DNA of 23,925 nucleotides, taken from the NCBI GenBank assembly GCA_938004375.1, contig CALKWH010000101.1:1-23925 (forward strand), read 5' to 3'. The notes beneath the pieces are model-generated. The model saw only the letters and a program-made list of their open reading frames with translations. It made no database searches and was not told the DNA's origin. The DNA comes from an uncultured Pseudomonadota bacterium. GTDB lineage: Bacteria > Myxococcota_A > Polyangia > HGW-17. A program made the position numbers and the translations under genes. Positions 1-5,717 of this stretch are shown in pieces; the first letter of the stretch is position 1; the number at the start of each line of letters is the position of its first letter.

Positions 1-54
1 GGCATACGAGATCGTATTCGGTGACGGGAGGTCAGACGTGTGCTCTTCCGATCT
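1..54 (+). other. Illumina P7 / i7 index / read-2 adapter (artefact)
   Basis: Bases 1-12 equal the 3' end of the Illumina P7 oligo (GGCATACGAGAT). Bases 13-20 (CGTATTCG) occupy the i7 index position, and 21-54 match the TruSeq read-2 primer ending in GCTCTTCCGATCT, with two T-to-G differences. Genomic sequence starts at base 55. This is untrimmed adapter at a contig end, so the reading frames crossing it are meaningless and the gene at 55-203 is truncated by assembly, not by evolution. Confidence 0.97.
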
Positions 55-203
55 ACGGGCGCGGCGACGGGGGGCGCCGGAGCCTGGACGCGGGGGGTCG
101 GCGCCGGGGCGGCGTCGGCCGGCATCAGGCCGCGCTCCCGGACCTGCGCGATCACGGCTTCAACCAATTTGGACAACTGCTGTTCGTCGATCTGAATGGC
201 CAT
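55..203 (-). CDS. N-terminus of a probable BMC cargo enzyme (partial, cut by contig end)
   Basis: About 49 codons are visible. The start ATG (201-203) is preceded on the minus strand by GAGAGGGAAG, a good ribosome site, 25 nt after the BMC-P stop. Residues 1-25 (MAIQIDEQQLSKLVEAV...) form a predicted amphipathic helix, followed by a Pro/Ala-rich linker (about 28-49). This layout is typical of encapsulation peptides that tether enzymes to the shell of metabolosomes. By gene order (PduL, flavoprotein, BMC-P) the missing body could be the acylating aldehyde dehydrogenase, but an aldolase or another core enzyme is equally possible; no catalytic residues are seen. The remainder is lost in adapter sequence. 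Confidence 0.6.
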
Positions 204-228
204 GGGTGCTTCCCTCTCGGATGATCAA

Positions 229-519
229 CTATTTGGCGTAGGTTCGGTTTCCCTCGAGCTCGATGTAGTCCACGATCGCCATGATCGTGGCGTCCACCGG
301 CGTGTCCTTGGTGGTCTCGGTCAGGCGCGCGGAGGAGCCCTGGACGATCAGGACGATCTCCCCCACGCCCGCGCCCACCGAGTCGATGGCCACCAGCGGC
401 TTGCCGTCGGCCTTCTGCTGCCGGAAGTCGACCGGCTCGATGATCAGCAGCTTGGTCCCGGTCAGGCGCTCGCTCTTGCGCGTACTCACGACGTTTCCGA
501 CAACACGTGCCAACAGCAT
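229..519 (-). CDS. BMC-P shell vertex protein (EutN/CcmL family)
   Basis: 96 residues, the usual length for the pentameric EutN/CcmL proteins that cap the twelve vertices of bacterial microcompartments. The N-terminal MLLARVVGNVVSTRK, the central LLIIEPVDF and the C-terminal part (VGAGVGEIVLIVQGSSAR, then DATIMAIVDYI) follow the family pattern: an N-terminal strand, the conserved D-x-V-G-A-G-x-G-E turn and the I-x-x-I-V-D motif. The start at 517-519 is chosen because GAGGAG lies just upstream and because longer readings only add residues overlapping the preceding gene. Third visible gene of a minus-strand operon; its ribosome site overlaps the stop of the flavoprotein-like gene. No hexameric BMC-H/T shell gene is in the window, so these must lie beyond the contig end. 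Confidence 0.93.
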   Translation of the reverse strand: MLLARVVGNVVSTRKSERLTGTKLLIIEPVDFRQQKADGKPLVAIDSVGAGVGEIVLIVQGSSARLTETTKDTPVDATIMAIVDYIELEGNRTYAK

Positions 520-529
520 CGGTGCTCCT

Positions 530-1282
530 CTATTCCGGCCGCAGCAGGCCAAGGCCCAGCTCGGCCGCCCGGCTCTGGGCCAGGGGCGTGACCAGGGTCC
601 GGGCGTGGAGGCGCAGCTCGCGACGTCCGGCTCGGACCAGGTTCTCGACGTCCTGCTCGGTGAGCAGGTCGGGGGCGTCCTGCAGTCCGGGGTCGCAGGC
701 GCGCGTCATGTCCTTGAGCAAGCGGGCCAGGTCCCGCGCAGGGGCCAGCCGGTACCCCGCCTGCCGCAATTGGCGCAGCAGACCGTCGGCCTCCCGGGCC
801 ACCGGGTTCGTCGCGGCCGGCGCGCCGGTCGACAGGAGGTCCTCGCAGATCACCACGGGTCTGCCGGCCAGGTGGGCCTGCACGAGCACGTGGACCCAGT
901 CGTGATCGTCGCGCAGGGCCAGCAACAGGCGGGCGGCCTCGAAGTGGGCGGCGGCCAGCAGGACTACGTCGCCCTCCCGCAGGTCCGCCAGGATCGCCTG
1001 GACGGGCGCCCGGCCCAGCGCGTGGCAGCGGGGCCGCTCGTCGGGCGGCAGCAGGGGCGCCACCTCCTCGAGCAGGTCGGCGCGCACCAGCCAGCGCACC
1101 CGCCGGCCGTCGACGCGGAAGGCCGCCGCGCCCGCCAGGATCGCGTCCCTCGCGGGGGTGGGCGCGGGCCACAGCACGGTCAGGGTCGGCGGCGTCGGGG
1201 CCGGCGGTGCCCAGTCCTTCAGCCTGGTCAGCACCAGATCCGTGACGGTTTGGATGAGTCGCTCGAGCTCGTCGGCGCGCAT
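530..1282 (-). CDS. BMC-associated flavoprotein-like protein
   Basis: 250 residues. Residues 2-22 are a predicted amphipathic helix (MRADELERLIQTVTDLVL) followed by a Pro-rich linker (25-32), resembling an encapsulation peptide. Residues 33-180 look like a degenerate Rossmann-like flavoprotein domain of the kind found in PVM/Haliangium-type BMC loci: alternating hydrophobic strands (LTVLWPAP, GDVVLLAAAH) and the segment HVLVQAHLAGRPVVICEDLL, which resembles the usual 'all-x-GkPVi-x-a-D' strand. Residues 205-250 carry the LTEQDVENLVRAG ... VTPLAQSRAAELGL tail, a signature shared by several BMC-linked proteins. The ATG lies 3 nt after the pduL stop (TAA CCC ATG). FMN-binding residues cannot be assigned with confidence, so the cofactor is inferred from context. 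Confidence 0.6.
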   Translation of the reverse strand: MRADELERLIQTVTDLVLTRLKDWAPPAPTPPTLTVLWPAPTPARDAILAGAAAFRVDGRRVRWLVRADLLEEVAPLLPPDERPRCHALGRAPVQAILADLREGDVVLLAAAHFEAARLLLALRDDHDWVHVLVQAHLAGRPVVICEDLLSTGAPAATNPVAREADGLLRQLRQAGYRLAPARDLARLLKDMTRACDPGLQDAPDLLTEQDVENLVRAGRRELRLHARTLVTPLAQSRAAELGLGLLRPE

Positions 1283-1285
1283 GGG

Positions 1286-1978
1286 TTATCGGATGCTCCG
1301 GCCCGGGGCGGTCAACCGGCAGTAGGGCTGGCTCTCCCCGGGCGTGAGCGACGCGGAGATCCCGCAGCGCCCGAGCTCGCACAGGTCCGAGCAGAGATCG
1401 GCCAGGATCCGGAGCTGGTCGCCGTTCTTGATGGACGCGGCGTTGCCCTCGTCGGTGTCCAGGTGGAGCTCGGTCTTGAAGGAAGGGGAGACCCGGACCA
1501 GGACGTCCGAGAAGACCAGCCCGCGGGGCCCGGCGAACTGCACCCACACCTTCTGGTTGTCCCGCACGCCCAGCCGGGCGGCGTCCTCGGGGGTGGTGTG
1601 GATGTGCCGGGCGGCGACGATGCATCCCTCGCGCAGCTTCACGGCGCCCCGCGGCCCCAGGAGGTGGGCGCCGGGCGTCCCCGCGACGTCGCCGCTGTTG
1701 CGCAGCGGCAGCCGGAGGCCGAGCACCACGCCGTCGGTGGCCGAGAGCTCGACCTGGGTCAGGTCGCGGGCGGGGCCCAGGACGCGCACCTTGGAGATCG
1801 AGCGCTTCGGTCCCATCACGTCCACCGTCTCCTGACAGGCGAACTGACCGGGTTGGCTCAGGTCAAACAATTTCCGGAGCTGGTAGCCGGGGCCAAACAA
1901 TGCTTCGACATGCTCCCGGGAGAGATGGACATGGCGCGCCGAGAGGGCTACGGGGATGGTCAGGTTCGGGTCGGGCAT
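1286..1978 (-). CDS. pduL: Phosphate propanoyltransferase PduL (BMC phosphotransacylase)
   Basis: 230 residues. PduL converts acyl-CoA plus phosphate to acyl-phosphate and regenerates CoA inside metabolosomes. Both beta-barrel halves are present. Putative zinc ligands are H16 and H18 in ARHVHLS, E77 in TQVELS, H125 and H127 in AARHIHTT, and H172 in ELHLDTDE. R93 in PLRNSGD matches the conserved phosphate-handling Arg. There is no N-terminal encapsulation peptide: the family domain begins at residue 7. An unusual tail from about residue 193 carries Cys195, 200, 205 and 220. The ATG at 1976-1978 is the first ATG after an in-frame stop, with GAGGA about 13 nt upstream. It is the first gene of the BMC operon under the promoter at 2021-2048. 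Confidence 0.94.
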   Translation of the reverse strand: MPDPNLTIPVALSARHVHLSREHVEALFGPGYQLRKLFDLSQPGQFACQETVDVMGPKRSISKVRVLGPARDLTQVELSATDGVVLGLRLPLRNSGDVAGTPGAHLLGPRGAVKLREGCIVAARHIHTTPEDAARLGVRDNQKVWVQFAGPRGLVFSDVLVRVSPSFKTELHLDTDEGNAASIKNGDQLRILADLCSDLCELGRCGISASLTPGESQPYCRLTAPGRSIR

Positions 1979-2020
1979 GGATTCGTCCAGATCCTCAAGG
2001 CGATTTCAACGCCGGTCGAG

Positions 2021-2048
2021 ACTATCCCCGAGGGGGCCCGGATGTCAA
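2021..2048 (-). promoter_or_regulatory. Sigma-70-type promoter of the BMC operon
   Basis: On the minus strand the sequence reads TTGACA (2048-2043), a 16-nt spacer, then GATAGT (2026-2021). The -35 box is perfect and the -10 box matches four of six. Transcription would start near 2014, giving a leader of about 36 nt before pduL. A second promoter in this window (22494-22523) has the same pair of boxes, which supports this as the housekeeping consensus of the organism. Confidence 0.65.
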
Positions 2049-2078
2049 GGCGGGTTTTGGACGGTGGTCTTTTGGGGG

Positions 2079-2106
2079 TTGTGCGTTTTTTCATTTCTTA
2101 TATGTT
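2079..2106 (+). promoter_or_regulatory. Candidate promoter of the kinase-lipA operon
   Basis: TTGTGC (2079-2084), a 16-nt A/T-rich spacer (TTTTTTCATTTCTTA) and TATGTT (2101-2106). The boxes are only moderate matches, but the local A+T richness in a GC-rich genome and the position about 30 nt upstream of the kinase ribosome site support it. It is divergent from the BMC promoter, with the two -35 boxes about 30 nt apart. Confidence 0.4.
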
Positions 2107-2144
2107 ACGCACGGGCGCGGACCATGAGGCCCGCCGGAGTGGAC

Positions 2145-2987
2145 ATGGCATTTCCCAGTCATTATCAGATCTCGAGCGAGTTCGGTGAAGGCGCCGTCGC
2201 CAAGGTCGTGCGCGCGCTCAACCGGGAAACCGGGAACACGGTGGCGCTCAAGGTGCTCAAAGACATCACTGACGTCGAGGACATCCGCCGGCTCGGCCGC
2301 GAGATGGACATCCTCGCCCGCATCGAACATCCGGCCGTGGTGCGCTACCTCGGGCACGGGACGACCACCGAGGGAGCGCCCTACGTCGAAATGGAGTGGC
2401 TCGAGGGGGCGTCCCTGCGCGACGTGCTCATGGCCCGGGAGCGCCTGGAGTTGACCGAGGTCCTGGATATCCTGATCCCGGTGTGCTCGGCGCTGGCCAC
2501 CTGTCACGACAGCGGGATCATCCATCGCGACATCAAGCCCGAGAACATCATGCTGTGCGCGCCCGGCGGGCACACCGTCAAGCTCATCGACTTCGGCATG
2601 GCCAAGCTGCTCAAGGGCACCCCCATCACCCACGACGGGCAGTTGTTCGGCACGCCGCAGTACATCGCGCCCGAGCGCATCACGATGGACCAGGAGCTCA
2701 CCGGGGCCATCGACGTCTACGCCCTCGGGATCATGGCCTATGAAATGACGACCGGCCAGCGCCCCTTCGACCACGAGGAGGTGCAGAAGATCCTGATGAT
2801 GCACCTCACCGAGAAGGTGCCGCCCATGCACGAGATGGCGCCGGACCTGGCCATCCACCCGGGTTTCTCGCGCATCGTGCGCCGCATGGTGCGCCAGGAG
2901 CCCGTCCAGCGGCCGCAGGCGGCCACCCTCTACACCGATCTGCGCGTGCTGCGGGCCACCGTCGAGCGGCTGGAGCCGCGGCTGTGA
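2145..2987 (+). CDS. Hanks-type Ser/Thr protein kinase, stand-alone domain
   Basis: 280 residues from the ATG at 2145. Catalytic features are all present: Gly-rich loop EFGEGAVAKV (12-21), ATP-binding Lys36 (VALKVLK), helix-C Glu53, catalytic loop HRDIKPEN (127-134), DFG (149-151), GTPQYIAPE (169-177) and D190 of helix F. The kinase should therefore be active. It ends right after the C-lobe: there is no transmembrane helix, PASTA, TPR or other sensor domain, so it is cytosolic and its input is unknown. The start at 2145 is preferred over 2124 because GGAG lies 6-7 nt upstream and the family domain starts immediately; readings further upstream run through promoter DNA. It overlaps lipA by four bases (GTGA), so the two are translationally coupled. 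Confidence 0.93.
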   Translation: MAFPSHYQISSEFGEGAVAKVVRALNRETGNTVALKVLKDITDVEDIRRLGREMDILARIEHPAVVRYLGHGTTTEGAPYVEMEWLEGASLRDVLMARERLELTEVLDILIPVCSALATCHDSGIIHRDIKPENIMLCAPGGHTVKLIDFGMAKLLKGTPITHDGQLFGTPQYIAPERITMDQELTGAIDVYALGIMAYEMTTGQRPFDHEEVQKILMMHLTEKVPPMHEMAPDLAIHPGFSRIVRRMVRQEPVQRPQAATLYTDLRVLRATVERLEPRL

Positions 2988-3859
2988 GCGGCGAAGCGCG
3001 GCGCCGGCAGCGCAAGCCCCCCTGGCTGCGCGTCCCTCTGCCCGGCGCGGGTGCCTTCGCCGAGGTGCGCACCCGGCTCAGGGAGCGCGGGCTGGTGACG
3101 GTGTGCACCGAGGCCTCGTGCCCCAACCTGGCCGAGTGCTGGGCGCACCGCACCCTCACCATCATGATCCTCGGGGACACCTGCACGCGGGACTGTCGCT
3201 TCTGCGACGTGGGCCACTCGGACGTGGGTGCGCCGCCGGATCCCGGGGAGCCGGCGAAGGTCGCCGCGGTGCTCTCTGAACTGGAGGTGCGCTACGCCGT
3301 GCTCACCTCGGTCACCCGGGACGACCTGCCCGACGGCGGGGCCGCGCACTGGGCGGCGACGATCCGCGCGGTCCGGGAGGTGTGTCCCCAGGTCGAGGCG
3401 CTGGTGCCCGACTTCGGCGGGGACACCGCGGCCGTGGACGTGGTGCTGGCCGCCGGTCCGACGGTGTTCGCGCACAACATCGAGACCGTGCGCCGCCTCT
3501 CCCCCGAGGTCCGGCCCAGCGCGGACACCGACCGGTCCCTGGCCGTGCTCGGCCACGCCGCGCGCTCCGGGATCCCCGTCAAGAGCAGCCTGCTCCTGGG
3601 GCTGGGCGAGACCCGGGACGAGATCCTGTCGATCCTGGCCGAATTGCGCCGCGCCGGGGTCGACCGGCTGGCCCTGGGACAGTACCTGGCCCCCAGCCGC
3701 GCCCACGCCGAGGTCAGGAGGTTCCTTTCTCCCGAGGAATTTGCTATGTTGCGCGCAGACGCGCTGGAAATGGGCTTCACGGCGGTTCAAGCGGGTCCCC
3801 TGGTGCGTTCTTCGTATCATGCCCATGACATGGCCGGCCCCTGCGGCTCCACGAGGTGA
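2984..3859 (+). CDS. lipA: Lipoyl synthase
   Basis: 291 residues; a radical SAM enzyme that inserts two sulfur atoms into protein-bound octanoyl groups to make lipoyl cofactors. The auxiliary 4Fe-4S cluster motif CX4CX5C is C41, C46, C52 (CTEASCPNLAEC). The radical SAM cluster CX3CX2C is C67, C71, C74 (CTRDCRFC). The C-terminal RSSY (275-278), whose Ser ligates the auxiliary cluster, is present. Length fits the family. The start is GTG at 2984, overlapping the kinase stop, with GGAG eight nt upstream. No lipB or 2-oxoacid dehydrogenase gene is adjacent, so the coupling to a protein kinase is the notable context. The last codons run to within 1 nt of the next gene. Confidence 0.97.
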   Translation: MSGEARRRQRKPPWLRVPLPGAGAFAEVRTRLRERGLVTVCTEASCPNLAECWAHRTLTIMILGDTCTRDCRFCDVGHSDVGAPPDPGEPAKVAAVLSELEVRYAVLTSVTRDDLPDGGAAHWAATIRAVREVCPQVEALVPDFGGDTAAVDVVLAAGPTVFAHNIETVRRLSPEVRPSADTDRSLAVLGHAARSGIPVKSSLLLGLGETRDEILSILAELRRAGVDRLALGQYLAPSRAHAEVRRFLSPEEFAMLRADALEMGFTAVQAGPLVRSSYHAHDMAGPCGSTR

Positions 3860-3860
3860 C

Positions 3861-4991
3861 ATGCGATCCCTGCGTTTCTCGGTCTCCGGGTTGGTTTTCA
3901 TGATGATTCTGGGCGGGCTCGTCGCCTGCCGCAAGGAGATGGTCTCCGACAGCGAGGAACACGAGAAGTCCAAGGCCTGTCGCGAGATCACGGCCAAGGC
4001 CGAGGCCGAGCAGCTCGCCCTGGTGCAGCCGCCGGCGCTGGACCGCGTCGCGCTTCCGGGGGGCGGCTTCTCCGAGCTGTCCCTGCCCGCCGACGCCCAC
4101 ATGGTCCTGGGGCTCAACCTGGCGGCCTTCCACAAGGCCGGACTCCTGGACGAGGCCGCCCGGCTGGTGCCGCCGTGGTTCCTGGCCCAGAACGCGCTGA
4201 CCTTCCTGGGGCTCTCGCCGGGCAAGGCCGTGCAGGCCGTGGTGATCGGGGTCACGATGGACCCGAACGCCTGGGTCCCGAAGCGCGCGGCGGCGGCCCT
4301 CACCGGTGATTTCCAGGCGACCGAGACGGTGGACCACATCCAAAACATCGCCGGCCGGTTGCCCAACCTCGAACTGCCGCCGTTCTCCCGGGAAGGGACC
4401 GACCTGGTGGTCAGTACCTGGGGTCAACAACTCCGGCTCCGCCCTCACGGTGGAAGGACCCTGCTGATCACCAACTCGAAAGACGCCGTCACGGCCCTGG
4501 CTCCCGACTCCGAGCTTGCCCGCCTCCTGGCGCCCATGCCCCGGGACACCGCAGTGTGGTTCGCCTGCAGCCGGGTGGCCCGTGAGCTGCCGGGCATGCC
4601 CAAGGTCATCGCCAAGGTGGTCTCCCAGTTGGAGCAGTTCTCCGGGTATTTCAACATCGACGCCCAACAGAACGCCGAGTTCCAGCTCCGCCTGCGTTTC
4701 GCCAACGCCGAGGCGGCCCGCCAGGCCAAGGAGATCATGCGGCTCGGCCTGTCCCAGGGGCTTCTCGCCCTGGGGCCGCGGGTCCAGAAGAGCTTCAGCA
4801 TGGACGGCTCCACCGACCACGAGAGCGTGGTCTCCCGGGGCCGCTTCGTGCGGATCCTGTTCCGCCTGGACCGCTTCCAGACCCAGTACATGATGCAGTG
4901 GGCGGTCTCCACGCTCAAGGAAACTGGACACTGGATCTTCGGTCGCGATTCTGCTATGAATGCGTCCTCCGGGCCGGTCGTGCAACCATAA
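3861..4991 (+). CDS. Predicted lipoprotein of unknown function
   Basis: 376 residues, not recognised as a known family. The N-terminus is a lipoprotein signal: two Arg, a hydrophobic stretch (LVFMMILGGLVAC) and lipobox L-V-A-C with lipidated Cys23. The mature protein begins with a charged segment (CRKEMVSDSEEHEKSKA) and then a globular alpha/beta region. Segments such as DAHMVLGLNLAAF and MPRDTAVWFACSRVA look like two related halves of the type seen in secreted proteins that describe a 'bias/cost' fold in Myxococcota, but this is only an impression. The ATG follows the lipA stop directly, with GAGGTGAC as ribosome site, so it is probably the third gene of the kinase-lipA operon. Confidence 0.8.
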   Translation: MRSLRFSVSGLVFMMILGGLVACRKEMVSDSEEHEKSKACREITAKAEAEQLALVQPPALDRVALPGGGFSELSLPADAHMVLGLNLAAFHKAGLLDEAARLVPPWFLAQNALTFLGLSPGKAVQAVVIGVTMDPNAWVPKRAAAALTGDFQATETVDHIQNIAGRLPNLELPPFSREGTDLVVSTWGQQLRLRPHGGRTLLITNSKDAVTALAPDSELARLLAPMPRDTAVWFACSRVARELPGMPKVIAKVVSQLEQFSGYFNIDAQQNAEFQLRLRFANAEAARQAKEIMRLGLSQGLLALGPRVQKSFSMDGSTDHESVVSRGRFVRILFRLDRFQTQYMMQWAVSTLKETGHWIFGRDSAMNASSGPVVQP

Positions 4992-5005
4992 AACGGCAGC
5001 CGGCC

Positions 5006-5043
5006 GGCCGTGAGACACGGTCGGGTGGCCGTGGGACATGGCC
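5006..5043. repeat. Two tandem triloop hairpins
   Basis: GGCCGTG-AGA-CACGGTC (5006-5022) and GGCCGTG-GGA-CATGGCC (5027-5043) are two near-identical 7-bp stems with 3-nt loops (one G-T pair each). They lie in the 101-nt spacer after the lipoprotein gene. They could end or stabilise the upstream transcript, although no T-tract follows, or be copies of a dispersed palindrome. Confidence 0.55.
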
Positions 5044-5092
5044 GGACACGGGAGCCGGGTCCGCCCGCGACATTATAAAAGGGAGTATTTCG

Positions 5093-5482
5093 ATGACCAA
5101 GAAGACCTACAAGAAGAACGTGGAAAAGACCAAGAAGGCCGCCAAGAAGCCGGCCCCGGCCTCCGTGAGTCCGATGCAGAAGGTGAAGGAGCGCTTCGGC
5201 TCCAAGGAAAAGCTGGCCCAGGCCGTGCTCGATCTGTTCACCCAGGTGAAGGAGGAGCGCGAGAACCTGAAGGAGCGCCTGCTCACGGCCGCCAACACCC
5301 AGCTGCTGCGCCTGCACGAGATCACCACCCAGGTGAAGGAGCGCTTCGGCTCCAAGGAAAAGTTGATCGAGCACGTGCTCACCCTCCAGAACCGCGTGAA
5401 GGACGCCGGCTACCGCGAGAAGCTCGCCGGCTTCTCCCTGCCGCGCCTGATGGACCTGGTCCGCCGCTTCGAGAAGAAATAA
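5093..5482 (+). CDS. Lysine-rich protein with internal duplication, unknown function
   Basis: 129 residues. The N-terminal 20 residues are a basic tail (MTKKTYKKNVEKTKKAAKKP) reminiscent of histone-H1/HU-type tails. Two copies of the motif VKERFGSKEKL (31-41 and 81-91) each start a helical segment of about 50 residues; the remainder is predicted helical and highly charged. Possible roles are nucleic-acid or ribosome binding, but no known family is recognised. The start ATG 5093 is set by GGGAG seven nt upstream; an in-frame extension upstream has no ribosome site and reads through the hairpin spacer. A small membrane protein gene follows 24 nt later. Confidence 0.82.
   Translation: MTKKTYKKNVEKTKKAAKKPAPASVSPMQKVKERFGSKEKLAQAVLDLFTQVKEERENLKERLLTAANTQLLRLHEITTQVKERFGSKEKLIEHVLTLQNRVKDAGYREKLAGFSLPRLMDLVRRFEKK
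5181..5362 (+). repeat. Perfect 32-bp direct repeat within a gene
   Basis: The 32-bp segment at 5181-5212 recurs without mismatch at 5331-5362, a period of exactly 150 bp or 50 codons. It encodes the motif VKERFGSKEK twice. Identity includes all third codon positions, so the copies are either recently duplicated or kept identical by recombination. Confidence 0.9.
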
Positions 5483-5506
5483 TCCAACCTTCAGCAGGAG
5501 CCCGCC

Positions 5507-5656
5507 ATGTCCAATCCGATGGCCCGTTTCAACCACCTGCCCCGGCGCCTGCGCGACCGGCTCGGCTCAGACTTCGCCGCCTCCCTGGTGGTCACGTTCG
5601 GCGCCGGCGTCGCGTTCTTCGCGCTGGTGGCGCTCCTGATCGTCGCGCTCCCCTGA
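5507..5656 (+). CDS. Small single-span membrane protein (49 residues)
   Basis: Short open frame with CAGGAG upstream. The N-terminal half is basic (MARFNHLPRRLRDRLG); residues 24-48 are one hydrophobic helix (ASLVVTFGAG ... LLIVALP) ending at the stop, so the N-terminus is probably cytoplasmic by the positive-inside rule. It sits 24 nt after the lysine-rich gene in the same direction and codon usage is typical of the neighbours (G/C in third positions). Function unknown; it is easily missed because of its length. Confidence 0.65.
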   Translation: MSNPMARFNHLPRRLRDRLGSDFAASLVVTFGAGVAFFALVALLIVALP

Positions 5657-5717
5657 GGCGGACGACGGCGGCGCGCGGGTCACCCATGCACGGCCAACCA
5701 GAGACGGGGGTGTTCGC

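Noticed and set aside
1956..2144. N-terminal extension of the kinase with a hydrophobic segment
   Set aside because: It reads through the divergent promoter region, has no ribosome site at 1956, and the hydrophobic stretch reflects T-rich promoter DNA. Start 2145 has GGAG.
281..2188. Long plus-strand open frame opposite the BMC operon
   Set aside because: Low-complexity Gly/Arg/Gln-rich translation with no domain; it shadows four recognisable minus-strand genes and arises from GC-rich codon bias. The same holds for 486-1625, 13313-14986, 16250-18274 and similar frames.
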